Part shown: positions 37,318 to 46,742 of the stretch, piece by piece
Layout: each line of letters starts with the position of its first letter
Numbering within the stretch: position 1 is the first letter of the stretch
Source of the DNA: Marinifilum_A sediminis
Lineage (GTDB): Bacteria; Bacteroidota; Bacteroidia; Bacteroidales; Marinifilaceae
Length of the DNA: 64,000 bases
Direction: 5' to 3'
Assembly (NCBI GenBank): GCA_947496465.1
Contig: CANMCX010000007.1
Location: 62,001-126,000 of the forward strand
The notes under the pieces: model-generated
The model's database searches: none
What the model was told of the DNA's origin: nothing
What the model saw: only the letters and a program-made list of their open reading frames with translations
Translations under genes and position numbers: made by a program

Positions 37318-38322
37318 CTATTTTGAAAAGCTCGCAAAATCTCCAACATTCAATTCAGAAACATCTCCTTGAATATCCACGTGATTTCCAACCATTGAAT
37401 TATCAAGGTTCAAATGCTCTAAGTTTGAATTTCTCTGAATTATTGAATTGCGAACCAATGTATTACTTACAGTAGATCCAGAACCAACTGATACGTGTGG
37501 TCCCACTACCGAATTAACAATTTTAACGTTTTCTCCAATATAACATGGAGGGATAATAATAGAATTTTCATGATATGCCGATGAACAAACCAGTTCATCA
37601 TCTTTGTGATATTCTAAAATTCTCTGATTTGTATGAACTGTTGCATCTTTATTACCACAATCCATCCATTCTATAACTTGCCCTGGTTTAAATACCAGTC
37701 CTTTATTTTTCATGTTTTCTAAAGCATCTGTTAACTGATATTCTCCATTAACAACAACTTTATTATCTAACAAGTACTGTAATTCGTTCTTAAGGTTTTC
37801 ACCATCTTTAAAATAGTAAATACCAATAATTGCCAAATCGGAAACAAACTCCTGAGGCTTCTCTACAAAGTCGGTAATTTTACTGTCTTCGCCAAGCTTA
37901 ACAACACCGAATGCCGAAGGATCTTCAACTTTCTGCACCCAAATTACACTATCCGCATCAGCATCCAGAACAAAATCTGCCTTGAACAAAGTATCCGCAA
38001 AAGCAACAACTACTTTATCTGATAATGATGGTGCAGCACAGTGAATAGCATGAGCTGTTCCTAATGCTTCTGTTTGATAATAGATACTTGCCTTAGCACC
38101 CAAATTTTCTGCAATATCGCACAAAGTATTCTCAACTTCCTTGCCAAAATCGCCAATGATAAAAGCAATTTCATCAATCTTATCATTCGAAACTTTAGCA
38201 ATTTCTTCAACTAAACGTTGAACAATAGGTTTTCCTGCAATAGGAATCAATGGTTTTGGTACGGTAAGGGTATGTGGGCGCATACGCTTTCCCATCCCTG
38301 CCATAGGTACAATAATCTTCAT
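37318..38322 (-). CDS. Sugar-1-phosphate nucleotidyltransferase with left-handed beta-helix tail
   Basis: The 334-residue protein opens with the nucleotidyltransferase signature IVPMAGMGKRMRPHTLTVPK (2-21), followed by IPIAGKPIVQRLVEEI, VVVAFADTLF and EKPQEF. The C-terminal quarter (about 245-334) has hexapeptide-like repeats (CYIGENVKIVNSVVGPHVSV). It is related to RmlA/GlmU-type enzymes that make NDP-sugars; the substrate cannot be inferred. Its place beside a flippase gene and dut suggests a role in surface polysaccharide or cell-wall precursors. Confidence 0.88.
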   Translation of the reverse strand: MKIIVPMAGMGKRMRPHTLTVPKPLIPIAGKPIVQRLVEEIAKVSNDKIDEIAFIIGDFGKEVENTLCDIAENLGAKASIYYQTEALGTAHAIHCAAPSLSDKVVVAFADTLFKADFVLDADADSVIWVQKVEDPSAFGVVKLGEDSKITDFVEKPQEFVSDLAIIGIYYFKDGENLKNELQYLLDNKVVVNGEYQLTDALENMKNKGLVFKPGQVIEWMDCGNKDATVHTNQRILEYHKDDELVCSSAYHENSIIIPPCYIGENVKIVNSVVGPHVSVGSGSTVSNTLVRNSIIQRNSNLEHLNLDNSMVGNHVDIQGDVSELNVGDFASFSK

Positions 38323-38424
38323 TTACTGATTAATTTGTAGTAGTAATGTATAAAATAGGTAAAATTGGGATCAAATGTAAGCTTTAGAAAGTTGTTTTGA
38401 TCCAAATTAATAATTTTTAACGCT

Positions 38425-38859
38425 TTAACCTTTTCCGGTATGTCCAAATCCTCCGGCACCGCGTTCCGATACTTCTAACTCTTCAACTGGTTCCCAGCTA
38501 ACAGTTTCGTGAGCAGCTATAACCATTTGGCAAATTCTGTCTCCATCATTAATTTCAACTACCTCATTGGAAAGGTTTGCCAGAATTACACCAATTTCGC
38601 CACGATAATCTGCATCGATAGTTCCTGGAGTATTTAAAACAGTAATCCCCTCCTTCAAAGCCATTCCACTTCTTGGTCTTATTTGAGCCTCATAGCCAGC
38701 AGGAAGCTCTATAAATAAACCCGTTTTTATCAATTTTCTCTCCAAAGATTTAAGAAAAACTGGTTCCGAAATGTTGGCCCTTAGGTCCATACCCGCAGAT
38801 AACTCAGTACTGTATTTTGGTAAATCGTGTTTCGATTTATTAACGATTTTAACTTTCAT
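38425..38859 (-). CDS. dut: Deoxyuridine 5'-triphosphate nucleotidohydrolase
   Basis: The 144-residue trimeric dUTPase has all five motifs: AGMDLRA, PRSGMALKEGI, NTPGTIDADYRGEIGV (catalytic Asp), DRICQMVI and the C-terminal RGAGGFGHTGKG. It hydrolyses dUTP to dUMP, which keeps uracil out of DNA and feeds thymidylate synthesis. It lies between the flippase and nucleotidyltransferase genes with about 100-bp gaps. Confidence 0.96.
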   Translation of the reverse strand: MKVKIVNKSKHDLPKYSTELSAGMDLRANISEPVFLKSLERKLIKTGLFIELPAGYEAQIRPRSGMALKEGITVLNTPGTIDADYRGEIGVILANLSNEVVEINDGDRICQMVIAAHETVSWEPVEELEVSERGAGGFGHTGKG

Positions 38860-38959
38860 TGAATAAAATTCCTTAAATGAACACCCTTTTAAATGAATGG
38901 CTAAGATACATTTTTCAATCCTCTTATGAAAGATAAAAAAAATGAAGCGATGCTTGAAG

Positions 38960-40444
38960 CTATTTTTTCAAACGAAGCAACTTTAAAAGTGGATTCCACA
39001 AGCCTTCTTTTTGAATCACCAAAATTATAAATCCGATAAATAAAGGTGTTTTTGCAGCCATTTTAAGCCATTGATTATCGAATTGAATTTGAGAACTAAT
39101 CCAATATAAAAGCATTGCAGCAAGAAAGTAGAGGAAAATTCTTTTTAAATCATACGGTACTGGATAATATTTCTGCCCCAGGTAATATGAAACAATCATC
39201 ATTAAAATAAAGCAGATGAATACAGCATATGCAGCTCCCATATAACCAATTCTAGGTACTAATAAGAAGTTTAGAACTATAGTAATAATTGAACCTATAA
39301 TTGCCAATAAAGCACCATATCGAGTTTTATCGCTGAGCTTATACCATAAGGATAGTGAGTAAAATACACCAAAGAAAAAATTACCCAACAATACATAAGG
39401 TACGATACTTAATCCTTCGTGATATGTAGATTTAATTAGAAATTTTACAATGTCCATATAGAACATTACACCCAGAAAAATAAACATCCCAAATACAGTA
39501 AAATACTTTAGAACGTCAGCATAAACTTGTTTTGAGTTTTTCTCTTTTGCTTGAGCAAAAAAGAAGGGTTCAAAAGCGTATCGAAATGCCTGAATGAATA
39601 AAGTCATAACAACCGCCAGTTTGTAATTTGCTGCGTAAATACCTGTTTGGTGCATAGGATTTAATTCTGCAGGAATTAATTTTGGCAGCAGTATCTTATC
39701 TAAATTGATATTAATCATTCCGCAGGCACCAACAATCAAAATAGGCCATGAATAGCTCAGAATATCTTTAAGTAATTGCCAATGAATTTGAAATCTAAAC
39801 ATTTTAAAATCTGGCAGTAATAAAAGGAAATTAGCAATAGATGCCACGCAATATGCAATAAAGATATAGCCAATTCCAATTTCAGGATTCCAAATGGTTT
39901 CTATAGGGATGTTGGGAAAGTTTTCATAAATCCATGGACAAAGTACAAGGAAAAATAAATTGATTCCTAGATTGATAAAAATATTGAACAACTTTAATCC
40001 TGCATAACGAAAGGCTCTGTTTTGCAAACGAAGTTTTGCAAAAGGTAAAGCTGTAATTGCATCTAATCCAAGGGTTATTGCAAGAAGTAAGATATACTCC
40101 TGGTGCTCAGGTATTTTTAAAAATATACCTAGCGGATTTATAAAAACAAGAACAAAAAACCAGAATAATAAAGTGGTAGTTGTTAAACTTAAAAAACCAG
40201 TAGAAAATGTAATGTCAGCCTTTCCATCCTTATTGGCAAACCGAAAATAACCGGTTTCCATACCATAAGTAAGTAAAACGAGCAAAAGAGCAACGTAAGA
40301 CATTAAATTGGCAACAACACCATATTCATCCGGTGCAAAAATGTATGTATAAATTGGAAACAATAGCCAATTTAAAAAGCGACCAACAATCGAGCTAACT
40401 CCATAAATGGCAGTTTCACCAGCAAGTTTCTTAAGTGGGTTCAA
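38960..40444 (-). CDS. Polysaccharide / oligosaccharide flippase (MOP superfamily)
   Basis: The 494-residue protein has about 14 hydrophobic segments along its full length and the N terminus LAGETAIYGVSSIVGRFLNW typical of Wzx-like MOP exporters; the family motif FAPDEYGVVANLMSYVALL is also visible. It is expected to flip lipid-linked sugars across the inner membrane. It is the first gene of the envelope block that runs down to ybeY, and its upstream region holds the second parS-like site. Confidence 0.87.
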   Translation of the reverse strand: MNPLKKLAGETAIYGVSSIVGRFLNWLLFPIYTYIFAPDEYGVVANLMSYVALLLVLLTYGMETGYFRFANKDGKADITFSTGFLSLTTTTLLFWFFVLVFINPLGIFLKIPEHQEYILLLAITLGLDAITALPFAKLRLQNRAFRYAGLKLFNIFINLGINLFFLVLCPWIYENFPNIPIETIWNPEIGIGYIFIAYCVASIANFLLLLPDFKMFRFQIHWQLLKDILSYSWPILIVGACGMININLDKILLPKLIPAELNPMHQTGIYAANYKLAVVMTLFIQAFRYAFEPFFFAQAKEKNSKQVYADVLKYFTVFGMFIFLGVMFYMDIVKFLIKSTYHEGLSIVPYVLLGNFFFGVFYSLSLWYKLSDKTRYGALLAIIGSIITIVLNFLLVPRIGYMGAAYAVFICFILMMIVSYYLGQKYYPVPYDLKRIFLYFLAAMLLYWISSQIQFDNQWLKMAAKTPLFIGFIILVIQKEGLWNPLLKLLRLKK

Positions 40445-40544
40445 TTTTTTATAGTATTTCGATTAAAAGTGCAAAGATATGAGATTTTTCATGACGAGCT
40501 TTTAAGGAAAGCATCTGAAAATGAATACTCAACATTTTTTACAG

Positions 40545-40560
40545 TGTTCCACGTGGAGCA
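40545..40560. promoter_or_regulatory. parS-like ParB binding site 2
   Basis: TGTTCCACGTGGAGCA differs from a perfect 16-bp parS palindrome by one base (G at 40558). It is intergenic, and 13.3 kb from the first site. Confidence 0.62.
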
Positions 40561-40770
40561 ATTCTAAATTTAATTCGAAAAAAAGACCTTTCAGTATTTA
40601 TATCGAAAATAAATAAGAGTGATACAAACGTTTTCGGTGGAAGTATCTGATAATTTTATCATTATATATTTCTGAATACTTTCATATCCAATATATTTTT
40701 CCCACATTTGCTCTTCATACGCGTTAAGGAACGTTTATGTTAGTGTTTGTTGTTTAAGTATTTTGTGAAA

Positions 40771-40796
40771 ATCCCGTGCCTCTTAGGCCGGGATAT
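40771..40796 (-). terminator. Hairpin downstream of the yccF-like gene
   Basis: ATCCCGTGCC (40771-40780) pairs with GGCCGGGAT (40786-40794) with one bulged T. A/T-rich flanks on both sides allow termination. It lies 22 bases past the yccF-like stop. Confidence 0.55.
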
Positions 40797-40817
40797 TCTT
40801 TTTTATAGACTTTTGTC

Positions 40818-41186
40818 TTACCGAATACTTTTCCCAAATGGAGTAAGTGCAAATCCCGCTAATTTAACATGCTGAACAGCAAAAGGAATTCCAATTATTG
40901 TTAATGCAAAGAACAGAGCAAACACAAGATGGGTTAAAGCAATCCAAATACCACCAATAAAAATCCAAATAATATTTAAGATAATACTAAGACACCCACC
41001 GGCATGCTCATTGTATTCCACCTTTTGACCAAAAGGAGCTAATCCCAAGATGGATAATTGCATGATTTTTAGACCAAATGGTATACCAACGATCGTTAAA
41101 CACATTAAAAACCCTGTGATTATATATTCCAAGAAAATAAATAATCCACCAAAAATTATCCAAATAATATTTCCAATGATCTTCAT
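40818..41186 (-). CDS. YccF-family inner membrane protein
   Basis: The 122-residue protein consists of two similar halves: NIIWIIFGGLFIFLEYIITG ... LTIVGIPFGLK ... LAPFG and NIIWIFIGGIWIALTHLVFA ... LTIIGIPFAVQ ... LTPFG. This duplicated pattern with the GIPF motif is the YccF domain. It has four predicted membrane segments; function unknown. The DUF3187 gene ends 16 bp upstream of it on the same strand, so the two are likely co-transcribed. Confidence 0.88.
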   Translation of the reverse strand: MKIIGNIIWIIFGGLFIFLEYIITGFLMCLTIVGIPFGLKIMQLSILGLAPFGQKVEYNEHAGGCLSIILNIIWIFIGGIWIALTHLVFALFFALTIIGIPFAVQHVKLAGFALTPFGKSIR

Positions 41187-41202
41187 ATCAACTATTTATA
41201 AA

Positions 41203-42192
41203 TTATAATTTAAACGATACACCAAACTGTAACACAAAATCAGGCGAAGTATTTACAATCAAATCTTCAGTAAAGGAAGCTGAAAATTTAATAGTATTTG
41301 TTACAAGGTAATCAGTTCCCAAAACCATTTGTATCGACTTATTTCCAAGTTGTTTTGTTGCTGATTGTTTGTAAAACTCGGAATGAAAATCGAACTGTAA
41401 TTTAGGGATAAATTTATTCTTCAACTTAACACCACAACCAATATTTCCAAAAAATAAATTCTTACTTAGTTTATCTGATAACAATGCACCAGAACCAATT
41501 TTCAAAAATCCTGTTGAATAAAAAAAACTCAAATTTCTTGATTTTATAATGGATGTATTTTCCCCAGAAATTTGAATACCATAATCATTCGTTCCGCTTC
41601 CAATCAAGTTAGTCTTATCGCCAGTAGCAAATTTGAAAAATACTTTAATTGTTAAATTATTATACTTACCTTTAAATAGTTGAGTAGCTAAATTCAAAGA
41701 AATATCCCCAATATCAAACTCACTTTTTTCCATTAACAATACCGCTTTATTGTTTTCCATGTACATGTAGGCTAAATGCTGATTTGGCATCACCTCTCTG
41801 GATTTACCAGGCAAACCAAAAGCACTATGCCAACCTTTAATAAAAGGGTCCATAATACCTCCAGCATGCTTTACAAGTGGTATATTTATACCAAGTTCTA
41901 ATTTATTGGATAGTCCATATCGAACAGAAAAATCATTACGGTACAACTCACCATCGAGATAAATGGCTTCTTCTAAAATCCTGGATCGAGTAGCACTATT
42001 TGAGATATTTAAATAGTTATTAAAAATGAATTCACCCTTTCCTAAAACCTTCCCTCCAGTATTAACCGGCATACCAAAGAAATGAATTAATGGGCTTTGA
42101 TTATGAGTTGGGAATGGCTCTATTCGAAATTGCCCAACTAAAGTATTGGAGCAAATAAGGATAAGAGTAAATAAAATAAATAGAAATCTCAT
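41203..42192 (-). CDS. DUF3187-like outer-membrane beta-barrel protein
   Basis: The 329-residue protein has a signal peptide (MRFLFILFTLILICSNTLVG). The start of the mature part, PFPTHNQSPLIHFFGMPVN, resembles DUF3187 proteins, and the rest alternates amphipathic strands (YGLSNKLELGINIPLVKHAG) up to a C-terminal Phe-Lys-Leu. It is predicted to be an outer-membrane barrel of unknown substrate. It is upstream of the yccF-like gene and downstream of the ROK kinase gene (45-bp gap). Confidence 0.68.
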   Translation of the reverse strand: MRFLFILFTLILICSNTLVGQFRIEPFPTHNQSPLIHFFGMPVNTGGKVLGKGEFIFNNYLNISNSATRSRILEEAIYLDGELYRNDFSVRYGLSNKLELGINIPLVKHAGGIMDPFIKGWHSAFGLPGKSREVMPNQHLAYMYMENNKAVLLMEKSEFDIGDISLNLATQLFKGKYNNLTIKVFFKFATGDKTNLIGSGTNDYGIQISGENTSIIKSRNLSFFYSTGFLKIGSGALLSDKLSKNLFFGNIGCGVKLKNKFIPKLQFDFHSEFYKQSATKQLGNKSIQMVLGTDYLVTNTIKFSASFTEDLIVNTSPDFVLQFGVSFKL

Positions 42193-42237
42193 TTAATACT
42201 AATGGTGTTTTATTGATAAAGCTATCAAATCTACAAA

Positions 42238-43191
42238 TTATTCTACTAGTTTCCATACCATTGCCGAAGAGCCCAAAATACCAGAATTTCCATTAACCGA
42301 TGTTAACTTTAAATTAGTCATCCCTTCGAATACAGAAAGTAGGTTCTCCTCCATATGGTACTTGGTTGGTTTTAAAATTAAGTCTCCTGCTTTAGATAAT
42401 CCTCCAGTAAGAAAAATGGATTGCGGGTTGTTTAAGGCAATTACATTTGCCAAAGCCATACCTAATATTTTTCCGGTAAATTCGAATGCTTCTATTGCGA
42501 TTTTATCACCTTTATAAGCTGCATTTGCCAATCGTTTAGCACTCATTTTATTATAGGGAATACTTCTTAATTCACTACTATATGAGTATTTCGCTAACAA
42601 TTTACTAACTGTTCTTTTAATCCCCGTTGCAGACACATAAGTTTCCAAACAGCCGTAACGACCACATCCGCATTGTCTACCCTCAGGGCGAGCTATAATA
42701 TGTCCTATTTCGCCGGCAAAACCAGAGTGTCCATACACCAATTCGTTATTGATAACAATTCCACTTCCTAAACCAGTTCCTAAGGTTAAAACCATGAAAT
42801 TACTTAATCCCTTAGCACCACCATAAATCATTTCAGCAATAGCGGAAGCGTTGGCATCATTAGTAATATAAACCGGAAGTTGAAACAGTTCTTTTAACAT
42901 ATCCCCCAAAGGAAGTTTCCCTTTCCAAGGAAGATTAGATGCGTCTTGAATAAAACCATTATAAAAATTGGCATTTGGGGCTCCCACTCCTACTCCTACA
43001 ATTTCAAATTCGTTTTTACATGTTGATAATAAGCTCTTAATTTTAGTAAAAAGTTCATCGATAAACAGATTGAAATCAGAAAAATTTTTGGTGTAAAATT
43101 CTCCTTCCTCTACAATATTGCCATTTCGATCAACTAAGCCAAATACTGTGTATGTTCCTCCTATATCAATTCCAACCGCGAGTTTCTCCAT
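42238..43191 (-). CDS. ROK-family sugar kinase (glucokinase-like)
   Basis: The 317-residue protein has the ATP-binding motif GIDIGGTYTVFGLVD at the N terminus, catalytic ITNDANASAIAE, and the ROK zinc signature GEIGHIIARPEGRQCGCGRY followed by GCLETY. It phosphorylates a hexose; glucokinase is most likely but mannose or N-acetylmannosamine kinases look similar. It is intact in length. It follows the HlyD gene by 30 bp, so it may be the third gene of the exporter operon without an obvious functional link. Confidence 0.88.
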   Translation of the reverse strand: MEKLAVGIDIGGTYTVFGLVDRNGNIVEEGEFYTKNFSDFNLFIDELFTKIKSLLSTCKNEFEIVGVGVGAPNANFYNGFIQDASNLPWKGKLPLGDMLKELFQLPVYITNDANASAIAEMIYGGAKGLSNFMVLTLGTGLGSGIVINNELVYGHSGFAGEIGHIIARPEGRQCGCGRYGCLETYVSATGIKRTVSKLLAKYSYSSELRSIPYNKMSAKRLANAAYKGDKIAIEAFEFTGKILGMALANVIALNNPQSIFLTGGLSKAGDLILKPTKYHMEENLLSVFEGMTNLKLTSVNGNSGILGSSAMVWKLVE

Positions 43192-43221
43192 AATCCAATT
43201 TTTTAAAATTAGATAAGAAAC

Positions 43222-44520
43222 CTACAATCTTTCCTTCAATAGAGCTCTCAATGGACTAAATATTCTTTGTAATAATCGCAGATCCTCAGTAATAATTTCG
43301 GCATCACCTTCAATTTTTTGTGCAAATTCAAGCTCTATACCGTAATTAGTCACTAATCCTTTAGGAAAATCAACATCTAAAGTATATTTCTGATCCTCAG
43401 GGATTTTTGATATCGATTGTATAGTTCCTTCCAACATTCCATACTCAAGATAAGGATAATTATCTAATTTTATATTCACTCGTTGTCCAACTTTTACTTT
43501 ACCTGCACCACTTATGCCCAATTCAACTTTCGCAATAATTTCGGTTGAATCGTTTGGCAAAACGGTGAAAACTCTTTCTCCCTGTTCAACATTTTGATTG
43601 GAACTGTAAAATTTATTGAAACTAACCTTTCCATCTATTGGAGATTTTATTATGTATCTCTGTTCCCAAATATCAATCTGTGCAGTTAAATTATCAAAGG
43701 TTTGGATCATCAAGTTTTGCAGTTCCTTTCTCTCATTCTCTTTCTGCAATTCCATATCGATAATTTGCTGTTTAACTTCAGAAATACTTATCTGAGTTGA
43801 TGCCAAAGATGTACGTGATCCGTGAAATGTATAGGATTGATCCAAGTATTTTTTCTTCGCATTCTGAAAATCAGATTGGGAAATTACTCCTCTTTGATAA
43901 AGCGAGGAATCCCTTACATATTGCTTCTTAGAAATAGCCAATTCACTTTCCAAGATCTTTTTTTGCTGATATTGGCGATCGTAAAACATATTGTATTTAC
44001 TTACCTGATCATTAAGAGATACAATCTTTCTGTCATAATACTCAAGTTCGAAAAAGCGATGATAATCTACATAAGCTTTTAAAAAACCATTATAATACGA
44101 CTGAATTTCACCTAATCTAAAATTACTTTCCAATAAATTTGATTCAATACTCTCCTTTCCAGTTAAATGTCCCTGGAAAACATCCAATCTTTCTTTTAAC
44201 AAAAATACGTCATCAATAATCGCAGGATTATCAATAATTGCCAGAAGGTTTCCTTTTTTGACTTCTTGATTATCTTCAACGTATAAAATTTGAATCTTTC
44301 CTGAAGATCGAGCGACTAATTCAGCTGGTGGATTCAATGTACTTAATACCAATCTAGATCCGATAATATCAGGATATTTAAAAAAGTAACTACCAACTAT
44401 TATTGTGAATATTACAACAAAAAACAGTGTGGTTCCACTTCGAATGATCCAGTTCGGAACTCTACCTAAAATCTCTTTTACTTCGTCCGAACGTAACTCT
44501 ATATTGTTATCTTTCTCCAT
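43222..44520 (-). CDS. HlyD-family periplasmic adaptor of the C39 exporter
   Basis: I start at the ATG at 44520 (MEKDNNIELRSDEVKEIL); four residues upstream lies an alternative start at 44532, two bases after the exporter gene. The protein has one transmembrane helix (about 25-45, SGTTLFFVVIFTIIVGSYFF) and a biotinyl-lipoyl-like segment (ARSSGKIQILYVEDNQEVKK). A long coiled coil (about 90-260) and the barrel domain follow, with a second half-lipoyl segment (IKSPIDGKVSFNKFYSSNQN). It is predicted to link the ABC exporter to an outer-membrane channel. It is co-transcribed with the C39 exporter. Confidence 0.9.
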   Translation of the reverse strand: MEKDNNIELRSDEVKEILGRVPNWIIRSGTTLFFVVIFTIIVGSYFFKYPDIIGSRLVLSTLNPPAELVARSSGKIQILYVEDNQEVKKGNLLAIIDNPAIIDDVFLLKERLDVFQGHLTGKESIESNLLESNFRLGEIQSYYNGFLKAYVDYHRFFELEYYDRKIVSLNDQVSKYNMFYDRQYQQKKILESELAISKKQYVRDSSLYQRGVISQSDFQNAKKKYLDQSYTFHGSRTSLASTQISISEVKQQIIDMELQKENERKELQNLMIQTFDNLTAQIDIWEQRYIIKSPIDGKVSFNKFYSSNQNVEQGERVFTVLPNDSTEIIAKVELGISGAGKVKVGQRVNIKLDNYPYLEYGMLEGTIQSISKIPEDQKYTLDVDFPKGLVTNYGIELEFAQKIEGDAEIITEDLRLLQRIFSPLRALLKERL

Positions 44521-44534
44521 TTTTAGACACAAAT

Positions 44535-46742
44535 TTAATTCCCTAATTCCAACTGATTTTTAACCAACTGATAATACTTACCTTCTAAACGTGTTAATTC
44601 TTCATGTGTACCTTGCTCAACAATTTCCCCTTTTTCCAAAACGATAATCTTATCAGCATTACGCACTGTACTTAATCGGTGTGCAACCACCACAACAGTT
44701 CTACCCTTATTGAACTCATCCAAATTCTCCATAATTGCCAATTCATTATTGGCATCTAATGCATTTGTAGCTTCATCGAAGAAAAGAAATTCAGGATTCT
44801 TATAAACCGCACGAGCAATTAGTATTCTTTGTTTCTGACCTTGGCTTAAACCGTGACCATTCGCACCAATATTGGTATTATATCGCAATGGTAAGGTTTC
44901 TATAAATTGATCGATACAGGCAACTTGCACTGCATAAAGCAATCTCTTTTTATCGATATGCTCAACTCCTACAGCAATGTTTTTTGCAATAGTATCCGAG
45001 AAAATAAACCCGTCCTGCATTACAACACCACAGTTTTGTCTCCACATAGAAGAACTGTAATTTGCCAAAGTAACTCCACCTAATGAAATTCTACCCTTTG
45101 TAGTAGGATAAAAACCTAACATCAGTTTAATTAAAGTAGTTTTACCACTACCCGATGCTCCTACAATAGCTGTAGTTTTACCATGCTCTACATCCAAATT
45201 AACTTCGTTCAAAACCATTTCGGAATGAGGACCTTCATATTGGAAGCAAACTTTGTCAATATTTATGGTTTTCTCTCCTGGAATTTCGCTAATTTTTTCA
45301 TCTGAATGTTCTTCCTCATTTTTCATTTCGTGTATTTCGCCCAATCGTTCCAAAGAAATTTTAGCATCTTGCCACGAATGAATTACCTGAACCAAATTAT
45401 CTAAGGGTGAGTTTAACTGACCAATAATATACTGAACAGCCATCATCATACCGAGTGTCATTTGACCGTCCACAACTGCTTTTGCTGCCAAAAAAGTGAT
45501 AATGATATTCTTGGTTTCGTTAAAAAATATTGAACCTGATATTTGATACTGATTTAAAGCTAAGCCTTTGGTTCGAACCTGAAACAATTCTGCCTGAATT
45601 TGTTCCCATTCCCAACGTTTTTGCTTTTCACAATTGTTCAGCTTAATTTCTTGCATTCCGGTAATTAACTGTACCAAAGAATTTTGATTGCTTGACAATT
45701 GAGCGAAACGTTTGCCATCCAACTCACGACGTTTACGTAAGAACAAGTTCACCCAAATTAAATACAATGCAGAACCTAAAAGAAAAATAAAGAAAATCTG
45801 CATGTTATAAACTGCCAATACAGCTCCGAAAATCACCAAATTTACCATCGAGAACAATACATTTAATGTTGACGATGTCAAGAAATTTTCGATTCTTGTA
45901 TGATCTTGAATCCTTTGTAATAAATCTCCAATCATTTTGATATCAAAAAAGCCAATTGGCAATTTCATCAGCTTAATCAGAAAATCAGATATCAATGATA
46001 TATTAATTCTGGTTGAAATGTGTAGTAAGATCCACGATCTAATGAACTCAACAGACATTCGTGAAACAAACAACACCAATTGCGCTATCAGAACCAAATA
46101 AATAAAATTGAGGTTCTGTGTATTGATACCAACATCAACAACCGATTGGGTAAGAAACGGGAAAATCAACTGAAGCATACTTCCAAAAAGCATTCCCAAT
46201 ATCAGCTGAATTAAAAATTTACGATAAGGTTTAAGATATTTCAAAAGAAATCCAATACTCTTTTTATTAGAAACATCTTCATCACTTTGACTGTAAAAAT
46301 CAGGAGTAGTTTCAACTAATAAACACAAGCCCTTCAATTCTCCCTGGCTTTGCGTGCTTGCCCATTGCTTTTTAAACTCCTCCTTAGTAAATTTCAATAA
46401 TCCAGAACCCGGATCGGCAACATGAACTGTTGTTTTACCCCTTTTGGTCTCGATTTTATGAACCACTACAAAATGATTCTGTCCCCAATGACAAATCGCC
46501 GGAAGAGGTGCATCTTTCTCTAATTGCTCGAACGAAATTCGAACGCCCATAGTTTTTAAACCAATGCTTTCGGCAGCATCGGCAATACCAAGCATAGAAA
46601 CTCCCTCGCGGGTAATGTGAGATTTATCTCTTAAAGATTGCAAGCTGAATGTTTTGCCATAATGCTTGGCAATCATTCTCAAACAAGTAGGACCACAATC
46701 CATGGCATCCAACTGGCGGAAGTGAGGGAATTTCTTTTTCAA
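44535..46742 (-). CDS. Peptidase-containing ABC exporter (C39 bacteriocin processing type)
   Basis: The 735-residue protein has three parts. C39 cysteine peptidase, 1-150: QLDAMDCGPTCLRM (Gln10, Cys16), HWGQNHFVVVH (His90) and VADPGSG (Asp110), a complete catalytic set. Six membrane helices, about 165-450. ATPase, about 495-735: Walker A GASGSGKTTL, signature LSQGQKQRI, Walker B FLFFDEATNALD, switch His in VVVAHRLST. Such exporters cut after double-Gly leaders and export the core peptide. The only double-Gly leader peptides visible in the window are the five mini-genes at 59.8-60.5 kb; no substrate gene lies next to it. Confidence 0.93.
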   Translation of the reverse strand: MKKKFPHFRQLDAMDCGPTCLRMIAKHYGKTFSLQSLRDKSHITREGVSMLGIADAAESIGLKTMGVRISFEQLEKDAPLPAICHWGQNHFVVVHKIETKRGKTTVHVADPGSGLLKFTKEEFKKQWASTQSQGELKGLCLLVETTPDFYSQSDEDVSNKKSIGFLLKYLKPYRKFLIQLILGMLFGSMLQLIFPFLTQSVVDVGINTQNLNFIYLVLIAQLVLFVSRMSVEFIRSWILLHISTRINISLISDFLIKLMKLPIGFFDIKMIGDLLQRIQDHTRIENFLTSSTLNVLFSMVNLVIFGAVLAVYNMQIFFIFLLGSALYLIWVNLFLRKRRELDGKRFAQLSSNQNSLVQLITGMQEIKLNNCEKQKRWEWEQIQAELFQVRTKGLALNQYQISGSIFFNETKNIIITFLAAKAVVDGQMTLGMMMAVQYIIGQLNSPLDNLVQVIHSWQDAKISLERLGEIHEMKNEEEHSDEKISEIPGEKTINIDKVCFQYEGPHSEMVLNEVNLDVEHGKTTAIVGASGSGKTTLIKLMLGFYPTTKGRISLGGVTLANYSSSMWRQNCGVVMQDGFIFSDTIAKNIAVGVEHIDKKRLLYAVQVACIDQFIETLPLRYNTNIGANGHGLSQGQKQRILIARAVYKNPEFLFFDEATNALDANNELAIMENLDEFNKGRTVVVVAHRLSTVRNADKIIVLEKGEIVEQGTHEELTRLEGKYYQLVKNQLELGN

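Larger units (their letters stand above)
40445..40817. other. Gene-free 373-bp region between yccF-like gene and flippase gene
   Basis: I see no coding sequence. It contains the second parS-like palindrome (40545-40560) and a GC-rich hairpin near the yccF end (40771-40796). The remainder is AT-rich and probably holds the promoter of the minus-strand flippase block, although no clean TTTG/TAnnTTTG pair stands out. Confidence 0.7.
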
